Counted from the first letter of the stretch, positions 35,917 through 45,320 are shown. The stretch is 64,000 bases of DNA from Rhodanobacter sp. PCA2 (GCF_013620825.1 NZ_NJIC01000040.1:142201-206200); one strand, 5' to 3'. Translations and numbers: made by a program. Notes: generated by a model not told the origin, from the letters alone.

Positions 35917-36702
35917 CTACATCAGGTTGCGGCCGTGGAACAGCTCCTCGATCTCCCGGCGCAGCAGCGACTCGATGCGCTGGCGTTCCTTGAACGAGAG
36001 GTCGTCGGCGTGGGCGTCGAACAGGTAGGTGTCGAGGTCGAAGTCCTTCACGTGCATCTTCGTGTGGAAGATGTTTTCCTGGTACACGTTGACGTCGAAC
36101 ATCTCGTACTTCTGGCGGATGTGGCGCGCCAGGTAGTCCTGCACCGAGTTGATCTTGTGGTCGATGAAGTGCTTCTTGCCCTTCACGTCGCGGGTGAAGC
36201 CGCGCACGCGGTAGTCGCACACCACGATGTCCGACTCGAAGCTGTCGATCAGGTAGTTCAGGGCCTTCAGCGGCGAGATCACGCCGCAGGTGGCCACGTC
36301 GATGTCGGCGCGGAACGTGGCGATGCCGTTGTGCGGGTGCGTTTCGGGGTAGGTGTGGACGGTGATGTGGCTCTTGTCCATGTGCGCCACCACGGCGCCC
36401 GCGATGGCGTCGCGGCCCAGCTTCTCCACCACCGGCTCCTCGGAGATCAGGATGGTGACCGAGGCGCCCTGCGGGTCGTAGTCCTGGCGGGCCACGTTCA
36501 GGATGTTCGCGCCGATGATCTCGGCCACGTCGGTGAGGATCTGGGTGAGGCGGTCGGCGTCGTACTGCTCATCGATGTACTCGATGTAGCGCTGGCGCTG
36601 TTCCTCGGACACCGCGTAGCAGATGTCGTAGATGTTGAAGCTCAGCGCCTTGGTGAGGTTGTTGAAACCCTGCAGGCGCAGACGCGGAAGCGGCTTGACC
36701 AC
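35917..36702 (-). CDS. speD: S-adenosylmethionine decarboxylase proenzyme
   Basis: SpeD decarboxylates SAM to provide aminopropyl groups for spermidine. The 261-residue class 1A (E. coli-like) proenzyme self-cleaves to create its pyruvoyl cofactor; the cleavage serine lies in [13 protein letters not shown]. The C-terminal part ([40 protein letters not shown]) is typical. The start is GTG, preceded by GGAGAG. A long hairpin lies in its leader region. Confidence 0.95.
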   Translation of the reverse strand: MVKPLPRLRLQGFNNLTKALSFNIYDICYAVSEEQRQRYIEYIDEQYDADRLTQILTDVAEIIGANILNVARQDYDPQGASVTILISEEPVVEKLGRDAIAGAVVAHMDKSHITVHTYPETHPHNGIATFRADIDVATCGVISPLKALNYLIDSFESDIVVCDYRVRGFTRDVKGKKHFIDHKINSVQDYLARHIRQKYEMFDVNVYQENIFHTKMHVKDFDLDTYLFDAHADDLSFKERQRIESLLRREIEELFHGRNLM

Positions 36703-36751
36703 GACGACTCTCCATGACCGGATACGATCAGCAGACGAGGCGGGTTAGCAC

Positions 36752-36790
36752 CAAGGGTCCCCGCTGGAATTCGGGACGCGGGGACCCTTG
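36752..36790 (-). promoter_or_regulatory. 13-bp perfect hairpin in the speD upstream region
   Basis: CAAGGGTCCCCGC (36752-36764) and its exact complement (36778-36790) enclose 13 nt, about 50 bp before the speD start. There is no T-tract. It could be a leader RNA structure or an operator. The 36703-37132 region otherwise holds only divergent promoter DNA and the clp leader, with no gene I can support. Confidence 0.5.
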
Positions 36791-36962
36791 TCTCCCGCAA
36801 CCCGGCGAACAGCCCGCGACCGGAGGCCGCGAACGCAAGACTGCGAAGTATGGGGCAAAAATGTGAAAAACAGAACCTCCACCGGCTCGCCCGGTTTGCC
36901 ATAATGAGGCGATCGGGGGTGAGCTGGGGAAAGCGGACCGCCGCACGCCGCGACGCTCCCCG

Positions 36963-36968
36963 TACAAT
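36963..36968 (+). promoter_or_regulatory. Candidate -10 element for clp
   Basis: TACAAT about 165 bp before the clp GTG start. If used it leaves a long untranslated leader. A CATAAT at about 36900 is a second candidate. Confidence 0.35.
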
Positions 36969-37132
36969 CCGTCCCCGTAGCGACGAGCTTGCCGGACGAT
37001 GCGCAGCTTCCATCGTTTGCATGTCTCGCGCGTGACTCCCTGCCGGCAACGGCGCGTACCAGACCAACCGGCCGCTGCAGCCGTCAAGCCAGGAAGGGCG
37101 CTGCCGGGCCACCCCAAGGGGAACCAGATACC

Positions 37133-37828
37133 GTGGCGCTACTCAAATACCAGCTGCAACAGGCTTTCGAACGCTCCCAGGCCCCACTCGCCTTCGCGCC
37201 CGACCCGGCCTCGATGGAACGCTTCCTCGCGCTCTGCCACCGCCGCCGCTACCCCAGCAAGACCGCGATCATCCGCCCCGGCGACCCCGCCAACACGCTG
37301 TACTACGTCATCGAGGGCTCGCTGGCGGTGTGCACCGAGGACGAGCAGGGCCGCGAACTGATCCTGGCCTACATCAACCGCGGCCAGTTCATCGGCGAGA
37401 TGGGCCTGTTCGTGGAACAGTCGCAGCGCGAGTCGGTGGTGCGCACGCGCACCGTGTGCGAAATGGCCGAGATCAGCTACGAGCGCCTGTTCCAGCTGAT
37501 GCGGGGCCCGCTGCAGGAGGAGTGCCCGAAGATCCTGTTCGCGATCGGCGCCCAGCTCACCCAGCGCCTGCTGCGCACCTCGCGCCAGGTCAGCCGCATG
37601 GCGTTCATGGACGTCACCAACCGCATCTCGCGCACCTTGCTGGACCTGTGCGAGGAGCCGGACGCGATGACCCATCCCGAAGGCACCCAGATCCGCATCT
37701 CGCGCCAGGAAGTGAGCCGCATCGTGGGCTGTTCGCGCGAGATGGTTGGCCGCGTGCTCAAGCAGCTCGAGGAGCAGGGCATGATAGGCGTGTCCGGCAA
37801 GACCATCGTGGTGCGCGGCACCCGCTAG
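37133..37828 (+). CDS. clp: CRP-like global regulator Clp
   Basis: A 231-residue CRP/FNR-family regulator closely patterned on xanthomonad Clp. It has the cNMP-fold with RRRYPSKTAIIRPGDPANTLYYVIEGSLAV and GQFIGEMGLFVEQSQRESVVRTRT, a dimerisation helix, and the HTH ISRQEVSRIVGCSREMVGRVL. In Xanthomonas, Clp controls virulence and exopolysaccharide genes and responds to cyclic di-GMP. Whether this one binds c-di-GMP or cAMP cannot be told here. GTG 37133 is chosen to match the family length, with AAGGGGA 10 bp upstream. Confidence 0.9.
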   Translation: MALLKYQLQQAFERSQAPLAFAPDPASMERFLALCHRRRYPSKTAIIRPGDPANTLYYVIEGSLAVCTEDEQGRELILAYINRGQFIGEMGLFVEQSQRESVVRTRTVCEMAEISYERLFQLMRGPLQEECPKILFAIGAQLTQRLLRTSRQVSRMAFMDVTNRISRTLLDLCEEPDAMTHPEGTQIRISRQEVSRIVGCSREMVGRVLKQLEEQGMIGVSGKTIVVRGTR

Positions 37829-37856
37829 GGAAGCCCCGATCGATCGACTGCCTGTT

Positions 37857-38036
37857 CGTCATTCCTGCGCAGGCAGGAGGCGCTTCACGACAGCGAAGCC
37901 GGTCATCCAGCGCTTGTGTGTTGAACGGCTTGCAGGCACTGGATGACTCGCTGCGCTCGCCCCTTCGGGGCCGCCCTGCAGACGTTCTGCGCGCTTTGCG
38001 CTTGCCCGGCCTTCGCCGGGATGACGAGCAGAATCA
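37857..38036. repeat. Dispersed intergenic repeat-like element
   Basis: The 216-bp space between clp and the GGDEF/EAL gene is bounded by outward-matching ends (GTCATTCCTGCGCAGG near the left, CCTTCGCCGGGATGAC near the right). Inside are short inverted stretches such as TCATCCAGCGC and CACTGGATGA. This is the shape of short MITE-like repeats found between xanthomonad genes. No coding frame is supported. Confidence 0.45.
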
Positions 38037-38044
38037 GACCGCCC

Positions 38045-40990
38045 TCAGGCGGCGCCCGCCGCGCCGGCGCCAGCCCCGGGGCGGCACGGCGCCGGGGCCG
38101 GGCGCCCCAACAGGAAGCCCTGGCCGAACTCGCAACCCATCGCCCGCAGCGCATCGCGCTGCGCCGCGGTCTCGATGCCCTCGGCGATGACGCCGATGCC
38201 CAGCGCGCGCGCCAGCGCCAGCACTGCCGCCACCACGGTGTTCGCGCCGGTGCCACCGGCGGAATCCAGCTCGCGCACGAACACCTGGTCGATCTTCAGC
38301 TTGCCCAGCGGCAGCGAATGCAGGTAGCTCAGCGAGGAATAGCCGGTGCCGAAATCGTCCAGCGCGGTCTGCACGCCCGCGGCGCGCAGGCGCTCCAGCG
38401 TGCCGCGCACCAGCACCGGATCCTCCAGCAGCGCGCCCTCGGTCAGCTCGATCAGCAGTCGCGTGGGAGGCAGGCCGCTGCGTTCCAGCAATTGCAGCAG
38501 GCGACGGTCGAAGTAGGCGTGGCGCAGGTGCTGCGGCGACACGTTGATCGTCACGAAGCCCGCGCCGGCGTCCGGCCCCGCCATGCGCTCGCAGACCTGC
38601 CCGAACATCTGCCAGTCGATCGCCTCGAGCTGGCCGCAGTCCTGCGCGATGCGGGTGAAATCGTCGGGCAGCAGCATGCCGCGCCGGGGATGGTTCCAGC
38701 GCAGCAGCGCCTCGTGGCCGACCACCTCGCCCGTGTCCAGCCGGAAGATCGGCTGGTAGTGCGGCGCGAACTCGCCGTGCGCCAACGCGTGGCGCAGCTC
38801 GCCTTCCAGCGCCAGCTCGTCCACCACGTTGCGGGCCAGCGTGTCGTCGAACATCACGTAGCACCCGCGCCCCAGCTGCTTGGCGCGGTACAGCGCGATG
38901 TCGGCGTCGCGCAGCAGCGAGTCGGCGCAACCGTGGCGGCCGTCGCTGACCGCGATGCCGACGCTGGCGGAGGGTTCCAGCTCGCGGCCGCCGATCGACA
39001 GCGGCTGGTGCAGCGCCTGCAGCACGTCCTGCGCCATGCGCTCGGCGGCCGCCGACGACGCGACGGCGTCCAGCAGTATCGCGAACTCGTCGCCGGCCAG
39101 CCGCGCCACCACGTCCGGCGCGCACACGCAGGCGTGCAGGCGCCTGGCGGTTTCCTGCAGGAACGCATCGCCGGCCAGATGGCCGAGGCTGTCGTTGATC
39201 ACCTTGAAGCGGTCCACGTCCAGGTACAGCAGCGCGCAAGGCAGGCTCGACGGATTCCGCGCCAGGCGCTCGCCCAGCCGTTCGCGCAGGAAGCCGCGGT
39301 TCGGCAGGCCGGTGAGCGGATCGTGCATCACCTCGTGGCGCAGCTGCCGCTGCACCTGCTCGCGCTCGGCGATCTGCTCGCGCAGCTCGCGGGTGCGCTC
39401 CTCCACCCGGTGCTCCAGCTGCAGCTTGGCCTGCTGCAGCGCGGCGGCGGCGTGGCGGCGGTGGATGCTGTTCGCGATCTGCAGCGCGGCGAAACCCAGC
39501 AGTTCCTGGTCGGCGGCACCGAAGCACATCTCGTCGCCGTAGCCCTGCACGGCGACCACGCCGATCACCGCCTCGCCGGCGCGCAGCGGCACACCCAGCC
39601 AGCAGGTGGCCGGCGTGCCGATGTGGCGGGGCACCACCTCGCCCGTGGCCACCATGCCCTCGAGTTCGCGCAGGCCGCCCATCCACGGCCGCCCGGTGCG
39701 CAGCACGTAGGCGGTGAGCGTGCGCTCCAGCGGCATGCTGAAGGCGCTCAGCTCCCCGGCATCCACGTAATAGGGGAAATCCAGCTGCTGCCGCTGCCCG
39801 TCCAGCAGGGCGATGTAGAAGTTAGACGCGTCCAGCAGGCTGCCCACCTCGGCATGCACGCGGCGGTAGAACGCGTCCTCGTCGAGATCGGCGGTGCCGA
39901 GTTCGGCCAGCCGGAACAGTACCGACTGCAGGCGCTCGGCCCGCTGGCGTTCCAGCACCTCCTGCTGCAATTCGCGGTTCGCGGAGGCCAGCTCGCGGGT
40001 GCGCCGCAGCACGCGGCGTTCCAGCTCGTCCTTGCTCTGCTTGCGCTCCAGCGCGGTGAGCACGTGCTCGGCGACGAAGCCCAGCACCGCGCGGTCCTCG
40101 AAGGAGTAGCCGATGCCGTCGCGATAACTCTGCACCACCAGCGCGCCGTGCGTGCGCCCTTCGCGCAGCATCGGCACGCCCAGCCAGTCCACGCTGTCCG
40201 GTCCGACCACTTCCAGCGGCTCGCCGATCTGCGCCGCCAGTTGCTCCGCGCTGCCCATCAGGGAGTAGCCGTGGACCAGCAGGTGCCAGGTGAGCGAGCC
40301 GTGCAAGGCCTCCAGCGGCTCGTCGCGGGCGATGTCGGGGCAGGCGGTATCCGCCGTGTCGGCGTAGTACAGGAAGCGCACCGTGCCGCGCTCGGGATCG
40401 TGCCGGACGATGTAGAAGTTCTCCGCGTACATCAGCGTGCCGACGATGCCGTGGATGCCGCGCAGCAGCTCGGGCATGTCGAGGTCGGCGCCCGCCAGGT
40501 CGGAGATCGCGAACAGCGCGCGTTGCAGGTTCTCCGACCGCGCCAGCTGACGGTGCGAATCGTGCAGCTCGCCCAGCGCCAGCAACTGCCGAAGCTGCCG
40601 CCCGGCCAGTCCCAGGCAGGGTTCCAGCGCCGTACCGGGCCAGCCGTCCGCCACCTCGCCGTCCGGCATCATCAGCAGCAGCGCGGGCAGGTCCGGCGCC
40701 AGCCGGATCGCATGTGCGCCACCCAGCGGGGCCGCCCCGCCGTGTTCGCCGCGCAGCAACGGCAGCATCCACGCGCGGGCGCGGGCATCCGGGCAGCCGT
40801 CCGTGGCGCGGCATTCGTCCTGCTCCAGCCACAGCAGGCGGGCGTCGCGGCAAGCCACGCTGTTGCGCGCCAGTTCCACCACCAGCTCGCCCACCGCCTG
40901 CGGCGTGGGCGCGCCCACCAGCCGCCCCAGCCATGCAATCTGGTCGGCCTGGCCCGGAAACGTGACATGCAGCCTGCGCAGCTGATTCAT
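38045..40990 (-). CDS. Dual-GAF GGDEF/EAL cyclic-di-GMP protein
   Basis: A 981-residue cytoplasmic protein: N-terminal unassigned region, GAF-like domain about residues 150-310, coiled linker, second GAF about 345-500, coiled linker, then GGDEF and EAL. The GGDEF motif reads LAGDEF with an otherwise normal HDPLTGLPNRGFL and LDVDRFKVINDSLGH. The RxxD inhibitory site position is CAPD, so product inhibition is probably lost. The EAL domain is complete (GHEALLRW, NVSPQHL, ELTEG, LDDFGTGYSSLSYL, AEGIE), supporting phosphodiesterase activity. It lies next to clp, whose Xanthomonas homologue is a c-di-GMP receptor. Confidence 0.9.
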   Translation of the reverse strand: MNQLRRLHVTFPGQADQIAWLGRLVGAPTPQAVGELVVELARNSVACRDARLLWLEQDECRATDGCPDARARAWMLPLLRGEHGGAAPLGGAHAIRLAPDLPALLLMMPDGEVADGWPGTALEPCLGLAGRQLRQLLALGELHDSHRQLARSENLQRALFAISDLAGADLDMPELLRGIHGIVGTLMYAENFYIVRHDPERGTVRFLYYADTADTACPDIARDEPLEALHGSLTWHLLVHGYSLMGSAEQLAAQIGEPLEVVGPDSVDWLGVPMLREGRTHGALVVQSYRDGIGYSFEDRAVLGFVAEHVLTALERKQSKDELERRVLRRTRELASANRELQQEVLERQRAERLQSVLFRLAELGTADLDEDAFYRRVHAEVGSLLDASNFYIALLDGQRQQLDFPYYVDAGELSAFSMPLERTLTAYVLRTGRPWMGGLRELEGMVATGEVVPRHIGTPATCWLGVPLRAGEAVIGVVAVQGYGDEMCFGAADQELLGFAALQIANSIHRRHAAAALQQAKLQLEHRVEERTRELREQIAEREQVQRQLRHEVMHDPLTGLPNRGFLRERLGERLARNPSSLPCALLYLDVDRFKVINDSLGHLAGDAFLQETARRLHACVCAPDVVARLAGDEFAILLDAVASSAAAERMAQDVLQALHQPLSIGGRELEPSASVGIAVSDGRHGCADSLLRDADIALYRAKQLGRGCYVMFDDTLARNVVDELALEGELRHALAHGEFAPHYQPIFRLDTGEVVGHEALLRWNHPRRGMLLPDDFTRIAQDCGQLEAIDWQMFGQVCERMAGPDAGAGFVTINVSPQHLRHAYFDRRLLQLLERSGLPPTRLLIELTEGALLEDPVLVRGTLERLRAAGVQTALDDFGTGYSSLSYLHSLPLGKLKIDQVFVRELDSAGGTGANTVVAAVLALARALGIGVIAEGIETAAQRDALRAMGCEFGQGFLLGRPAPAPCRPGAGAGAAGAA

Positions 40991-41075
40991 GATGCTGTTG
41001 CTTCCCCCCCCTCCCCGGGATGGTAGCGCGCCGCCGCGACAGCGCCCAGCACCCGACCCGGCGCGACCCAGCGGC

Positions 41076-41081
41076 TAGAAT
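41076..41081 (+). promoter_or_regulatory. Probable -10 element of dinG
   Basis: TAGAAT 24 bp before the dinG ATG, implying a very short leader. It is the same motif as ahead of dinB. No LexA-like box is evident between it and the start. Confidence 0.45.
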
Positions 41082-41105
41082 GGGTGGCTCGCCCCGGATG
41101 CATGC

Positions 41106-43223
41106 ATGCTCGCAGACACCACCAAGGACGCCATCCGCGCCGCCTACACGCGCCTGAAGGACGGCCTGCCCGGCTTCCGCCCGCGCGCCTCGCAGGGAAG
41201 GATGATCGCCGAGGTGGCCAAGGCACTGGCCAGCGAGGGCGGCGTCGCAGCCATCGAGGCGCCCACCGGCACCGGCAAGTCCATGGCCTACCTGATCGCC
41301 GGCCACGAGGTCGCGCGCGCGCAGAAGAAGAAGCTGCTGATCGCCACCGCCACGGTGGCGCTGCAGGAGCAGCTGGTGGAACGCGACATCCCGCTGTACC
41401 TGCAGCTTTCCGGCCACTCGGCGAAGGTGGCGCTGGCGAAGGGACGCGGCCGCTACCTGTGCCCGCGCAACCTCATGATGGCGCGCAACAGCCTCGCCGG
41501 CTCGGCGCAATCGAGCTTCGGCTTCGACGCCGACCTCGCGCTGTGGTCGAAACCGCCCGCGGAACGCGACAAGCAGGCCCTGTCCAAACTCGCCCAGGCC
41601 TTCGACGCGGGCGAGTGGAACGGCGACATGGACAGCGCGCCCGAGCCGGTGGGCGACCTGCTGCGCCCCATGCTCACCACCAGCGCCGGCGGCTGCACCA
41701 ACCGCAAGTGCGGCCAGTTCATGATCTGCCCGTTCTACGCCGCGCGCCGCGCGGTTGACGACGCCGAGATCATCGTCGCCAACCAGGACCTGGTGCTCGC
41801 CGACCTCACCATGCCGGGCGAAGGCGATGGCGGTGCCGACGCGGCATGGGGCGGCGTGATCCTGCCGCGCCCGGACGAAACGCTGTACGTGTTCGACGAG
41901 GCCCACCACATCCCCGGCAAGGCGATCGACCGCGGCGCCGCCGACGTGCACCTGGCCGCCACCGTGCGCCAGCTGAGCCGGCTCGGGCGGCAGGTGCACG
42001 CGGCCTATTCGCTCACCGACAAGGAAAACCTCGGCAAGCTCTCGCTCGATGCCGGCGACGCCAGGCTGCAGGAACTCGGCGAAGCGCTGGAAGCGCTGGA
42101 AAAGGAGATCCGCCTCGGCTGGCTGCCCGATCCCGCCGAGACCGAGCCGATGTACCGCGGCTCGCTGGGCCGCCTGCCCGAAGCCTGGGTGGAGCATGCG
42201 CGCCTGCTCAGCCTGCAGGCCGGCGAAGTGCAGCGCTGGCTCGCCGCGGTGCGCCGCGCCGTGGTGGAGATGACCGACGGCGGCCCCACGCAGGAAGCGC
42301 TGTCGCGCGAACTCGGCATCGGGCTGGAGCGCATGGGCAAGCAGGCCGCCTGCTGGCAGGCCTGGTCGATGGAAGACCCGGACCAGGCGCCGCCGCTGGC
42401 GCGCTGGGTCACGCTCGGCAGCGACCAGCAACTGGTCTGCCACGCCTCGTCGGTGTCCGCCTCGGGCCTGCTGCGCAACGTGCTGTGGGGCAACGCCAGC
42501 GGCGTGGTGCTCACCTCGGCCACGTTGAGCGCGGGCGGCAATTTCCGCGGCTACGCCGACGCCGTGGGCCTGCCCGACGACGCGGCGACGCTCAGCCTGC
42601 CCTCGCCGTTCGACCTCGCCGCGCAGGCGCAGCTCGAAGTGCCCGCGATGGCCGTGCTGCCCGACGCGCGCGAGGAACACGCGCAGGCGATCAGCGACTG
42701 GCTGGCCGAGCACCTCGACTGGAACGGCGGCAACCTCGTGCTGTTCACCTCGCGCGCCAAGCTCGACCGCGTGCTGCAGAAGCTGCCGATCGACAAGGTG
42801 CGCAAGGTGCGCGCGCAAGGTTCGCTGGGCAAGACGCAGCTGATCGCCGAGCACGTCGCCGACGTGGAAGCGGGCAAGGGCAGCACCCTGTTCGGCCTGG
42901 CTTCGTTCGGCGAAGGCCTGGACCTGCCCGGCAAGCTGTGCGAGACCGTGGTGATCACCCAGCTGCCGTTCGCCGTGCCCACCGACCCGGTGGGCGCGAC
43001 CTATGCGGAATGGCTGGAATCGCGCGGCCGCAATCCCTTCATCGAGGTGAGCATCCCCGAGGCCACCCGCCTGCTCACCCAGTACTGCGGCCGCCTGATC
43101 CGCAACGAGAACGACACCGGCCGCATCGTGCTGCTGGACCGCCGCGTGGTCACCAAGCGCTACGGCGCTGGCATGCTGCGCGCGTTGCCGCCGTTCCGGC
43201 GGGTGATCGAGCGCGGCGCATGA
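41106..43223 (+). CDS. dinG: ATP-dependent DNA helicase DinG
   Basis: A 705-residue XPD-like superfamily 2 helicase that unwinds 5'-3' and resolves R-loops and G-quadruplexes. Walker A is APTGTGKSMAY and the DEAH box is DEAHHIPGK. The iron-sulphur cysteines are visible in RYLCPRNL, GGCTNRKCGQF and MICPFY. Motif VI-like YCGRLIRNENDTGRIVLLD lies near the C-terminus. The stop overlaps the HutD-like gene (ATGA). Confidence 0.95.
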   Translation: MLADTTKDAIRAAYTRLKDGLPGFRPRASQGRMIAEVAKALASEGGVAAIEAPTGTGKSMAYLIAGHEVARAQKKKLLIATATVALQEQLVERDIPLYLQLSGHSAKVALAKGRGRYLCPRNLMMARNSLAGSAQSSFGFDADLALWSKPPAERDKQALSKLAQAFDAGEWNGDMDSAPEPVGDLLRPMLTTSAGGCTNRKCGQFMICPFYAARRAVDDAEIIVANQDLVLADLTMPGEGDGGADAAWGGVILPRPDETLYVFDEAHHIPGKAIDRGAADVHLAATVRQLSRLGRQVHAAYSLTDKENLGKLSLDAGDARLQELGEALEALEKEIRLGWLPDPAETEPMYRGSLGRLPEAWVEHARLLSLQAGEVQRWLAAVRRAVVEMTDGGPTQEALSRELGIGLERMGKQAACWQAWSMEDPDQAPPLARWVTLGSDQQLVCHASSVSASGLLRNVLWGNASGVVLTSATLSAGGNFRGYADAVGLPDDAATLSLPSPFDLAAQAQLEVPAMAVLPDAREEHAQAISDWLAEHLDWNGGNLVLFTSRAKLDRVLQKLPIDKVRKVRAQGSLGKTQLIAEHVADVEAGKGSTLFGLASFGEGLDLPGKLCETVVITQLPFAVPTDPVGATYAEWLESRGRNPFIEVSIPEATRLLTQYCGRLIRNENDTGRIVLLDRRVVTKRYGAGMLRALPPFRRVIERGA

Positions 43224-43771
43224 GCATCCTGCGCCTTGCCGATTGCCCGGCCGTGCCGTGGAAGAACGGCCTGGGCCGCACCCGCGAGCTGGCGATCCAG
43301 CCGCCCGGCGCGGGCATGGCCGATTTCCTGTGGCGGGTGAGCGTGGCCGAGGTGGAAACGGCCGCGCCGTTCTCCGCGTTCCCAGGCGTCGACCGCGTGA
43401 TCGCCCTGCTCGACGGCGACGGTTTCACGATGACGCTGGACGACGGCCGCGTCCACGCACTCACCACGCCGTGCGTGCCGTTCGCGTTTCCCGGCGAAGC
43501 CGGCGTGCACGTGGCGCTGGCCGGCGGACCCTGCCGCGACTTCAACCTGATGCTGCGCCGTGGCCGCGTGCGCGGCGGGATCGAGGCGTGGCGCACGGCA
43601 GGTGCGCGCGAGATCGATACCGCCATCGCGCTGGTGTATTGCGCGCGTGGCCGCATCGACTGCGCCGAGGGCAGCCTGCAGGCGGGCGATGCGTGGCGGC
43701 CATCGGGTGGAACGCTCGTCCTGCACGCGGGTGCGCTGGCGTTGGCCGTGCGTGTCGAAATCGCGAACTGA
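43220..43771 (+). CDS. hutD: HutD-family protein
   Basis: A 183-residue bicupin-like HutD/Ves protein. Signature stretches are VPWKNGLGRTRELAI, DFLWRVSVAEVETAAPFSAF and PGVDRVIALLDGDGFTM. HutD is a proposed modulator of histidine utilisation, but no hut gene is near, so the role here is open. It is translationally coupled to dinG by an ATGA overlap, an unusual partnership. Confidence 0.85.
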   Translation: MSILRLADCPAVPWKNGLGRTRELAIQPPGAGMADFLWRVSVAEVETAAPFSAFPGVDRVIALLDGDGFTMTLDDGRVHALTTPCVPFAFPGEAGVHVALAGGPCRDFNLMLRRGRVRGGIEAWRTAGAREIDTAIALVYCARGRIDCAEGSLQAGDAWRPSGGTLVLHAGALALAVRVEIAN

Positions 43772-43840
43772 AGCCGGCTGGCTGTCCCGAAAGCGTCACG
43801 CGCTCGCCTATACTCGGCGCTTCGCCATCACGGGAGTCCC

Positions 43841-44422
43841 ATGATGTCCATGCTGATCCTTGGCCTTGTGCTGTTTCTCGGGATGCATTCGTTGCGCATC
43901 TTCGCCGACGGCTGGCGCACGCAGCAGATCACCCGGCTGGGACTGATGCCGTGGAAGGGCCTGTATTCGCTGGTCGCCATCGCCGGCTTCGTGCTGATCT
44001 GCTGGGGCTTCGTGCTGGCGCGGCACCACCCGGTGCTGCTGTACACGCCGCCGCTGCTGCTGATGCGGCTCAACGCGCTGTTCACTCTGGTGGCTTTCGT
44101 GCTGCTGGCAGCGGCGCGGGTGCCGAACAACGGCATCAAGGCGCGCCTGCACCATCCGCAGGTGCTGGCGGTGAAGGTCTGGGCCTTCGGCCACCTGCTC
44201 GCCGCCGGCATGCTGCACGACGTGGTGTTGTTCGGCGCCTTCCTGCTGTGGTCCGTCGTGCTGTTCGCCGCCTCGCGCCGGCGCGACCGCCGCGAAGGCA
44301 CGGTGTATCCGCCCGGCACGGTCAAGGGCACGGTGATCGCCGTCGTGGCGGGCGTGGCGCTGTGGGCGCTGTTCGCGTTCTGGCTGCATGCGCTGCTGAT
44401 CGGCGTGAAGCCGGCGATGTAA
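43841..44422 (+). CDS. NnrU-family membrane protein
   Basis: A 193-residue protein with five to six membrane helices and the NnrU signature ARLHHPQVLAVKVWAFGHLLAAG (written here from residues about 102-124). It also shows MHSLRIFADGWR at the N-terminus. NnrU is linked to nitric-oxide metabolism and denitrification in some bacteria; no nor or nir genes are in the window. GGAG precedes the ATG. An ATG three bases on is equally possible. Confidence 0.82.
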   Translation: MMSMLILGLVLFLGMHSLRIFADGWRTQQITRLGLMPWKGLYSLVAIAGFVLICWGFVLARHHPVLLYTPPLLLMRLNALFTLVAFVLLAAARVPNNGIKARLHHPQVLAVKVWAFGHLLAAGMLHDVVLFGAFLLWSVVLFAASRRRDRREGTVYPPGTVKGTVIAVVAGVALWALFAFWLHALLIGVKPAM

Positions 44423-44515
44423 ACGGCGCGTGACGCCGGGGGTGCCGAAAGCCACCTGCGCACCCATGGCGGATCGCGCTAGAGTGTCGTCATCCGTCCC
44501 CACCGAGGTCGTGCC

Positions 44516-44713
44516 ATGGCCGCCTTCGTACTCTGGCTGTTGCTGCTGGTGTTCTGCTGGCCGCTCGCGCTGCTGGCGCTGGTGCTCTATCCCATCGTGT
44601 GGCTGATCTGCCTGCCGCTGCGGCTGGTCGGCATCACGGTGAGCGCGGTGTTTGCCTTCCTGGGCGCGCTGCTGATGCTGCCGGCGCGCGTGCTGCGCGG
44701 CCATCCGGCCTGA
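44516..44713 (+). CDS. Small membrane protein (65 residues)
   Basis: Two closely spaced hydrophobic helices separated by PIVWLICLPLRL, with no recognised family. GAGG lies 7 bp upstream of the ATG. It sits between the NnrU-like gene and the methyltransferase, which begins 10 bp after its stop. Confidence 0.6.
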   Translation: MAAFVLWLLLLVFCWPLALLALVLYPIVWLICLPLRLVGITVSAVFAFLGALLMLPARVLRGHPA

Positions 44714-44723
44714 CCGCACGGGC

Positions 44724-45320
44724 GTGGACAAGCCCCACGCCCCCGCCTGCGAACGCAACCGCGACCCGATCCTCGAAGTCCTGCGCCGGCATTTCGCCGA
44801 CCGCCGGCACGTGCTGGAGATCGGCAGCGGCACCGGCCAGCATGCCGTGCATTTCGCCGCCGCGCTGACCTGGCTGGACTGGCAATGCTCGGACCGCGCC
44901 GAGAACCTGCCGGGCATCCGCGCCTGGCTCGACGAAGCGGCGCTGCCGAACACGCCGCCGCCACTGGAACTCGACGTCGGCGGCACGTGGCCACGCGGAC
45001 CGTTCGACGCGGCGTTCAGCGCGAATACCTTGCACATCATGGCCTGGCACGAAGTCGAGACGCTGTTCGCGCAGCTGCCGACCGTCACGACCAATGACGC
45101 GCGGCTGGCGGTCTACGGCCCGTTCAACTACGGCGGCCGCTACACCAGCGACAGCAATGCCGCGTTCGACCAGTGGCTGAAGGCGCGCGATGCGCACATG
45201 GGCATCCGCGACGCCGAGGCGGTGGATGCGCTGGCGGCGCAGGCCGGCTTCGCCCTGGTCGACGACGTGGCGATGCCGGCGAACAACCGCTGCCGCGTGT
45301 GGCAGCGCAGCCCGCGTTGA
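44724..45320 (+). CDS. DUF938 SAM-dependent methyltransferase-like protein
   Basis: A 198-residue Rossmann methyltransferase. The SAM loop is VLEIGSGTGQHAVHFA, the acidic second strand contains WQCSDRAENL, and a later FSANTLHIMAW motif is typical of DUF938. The start is GTG. The substrate is unknown. It follows the small membrane gene by 10 bp and probably shares its transcript. Confidence 0.85.
   Translation: MDKPHAPACERNRDPILEVLRRHFADRRHVLEIGSGTGQHAVHFAAALTWLDWQCSDRAENLPGIRAWLDEAALPNTPPPLELDVGGTWPRGPFDAAFSANTLHIMAWHEVETLFAQLPTVTTNDARLAVYGPFNYGGRYTSDSNAAFDQWLKARDAHMGIRDAEAVDALAAQAGFALVDDVAMPANNRCRVWQRSPR

Noticed and set aside
37943..41026. Plus-strand open frame of over 1000 codons opposite the GGDEF/EAL gene
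   Set aside because: His/Arg/Gln/Ala-rich shadow of a clear multi-domain gene.
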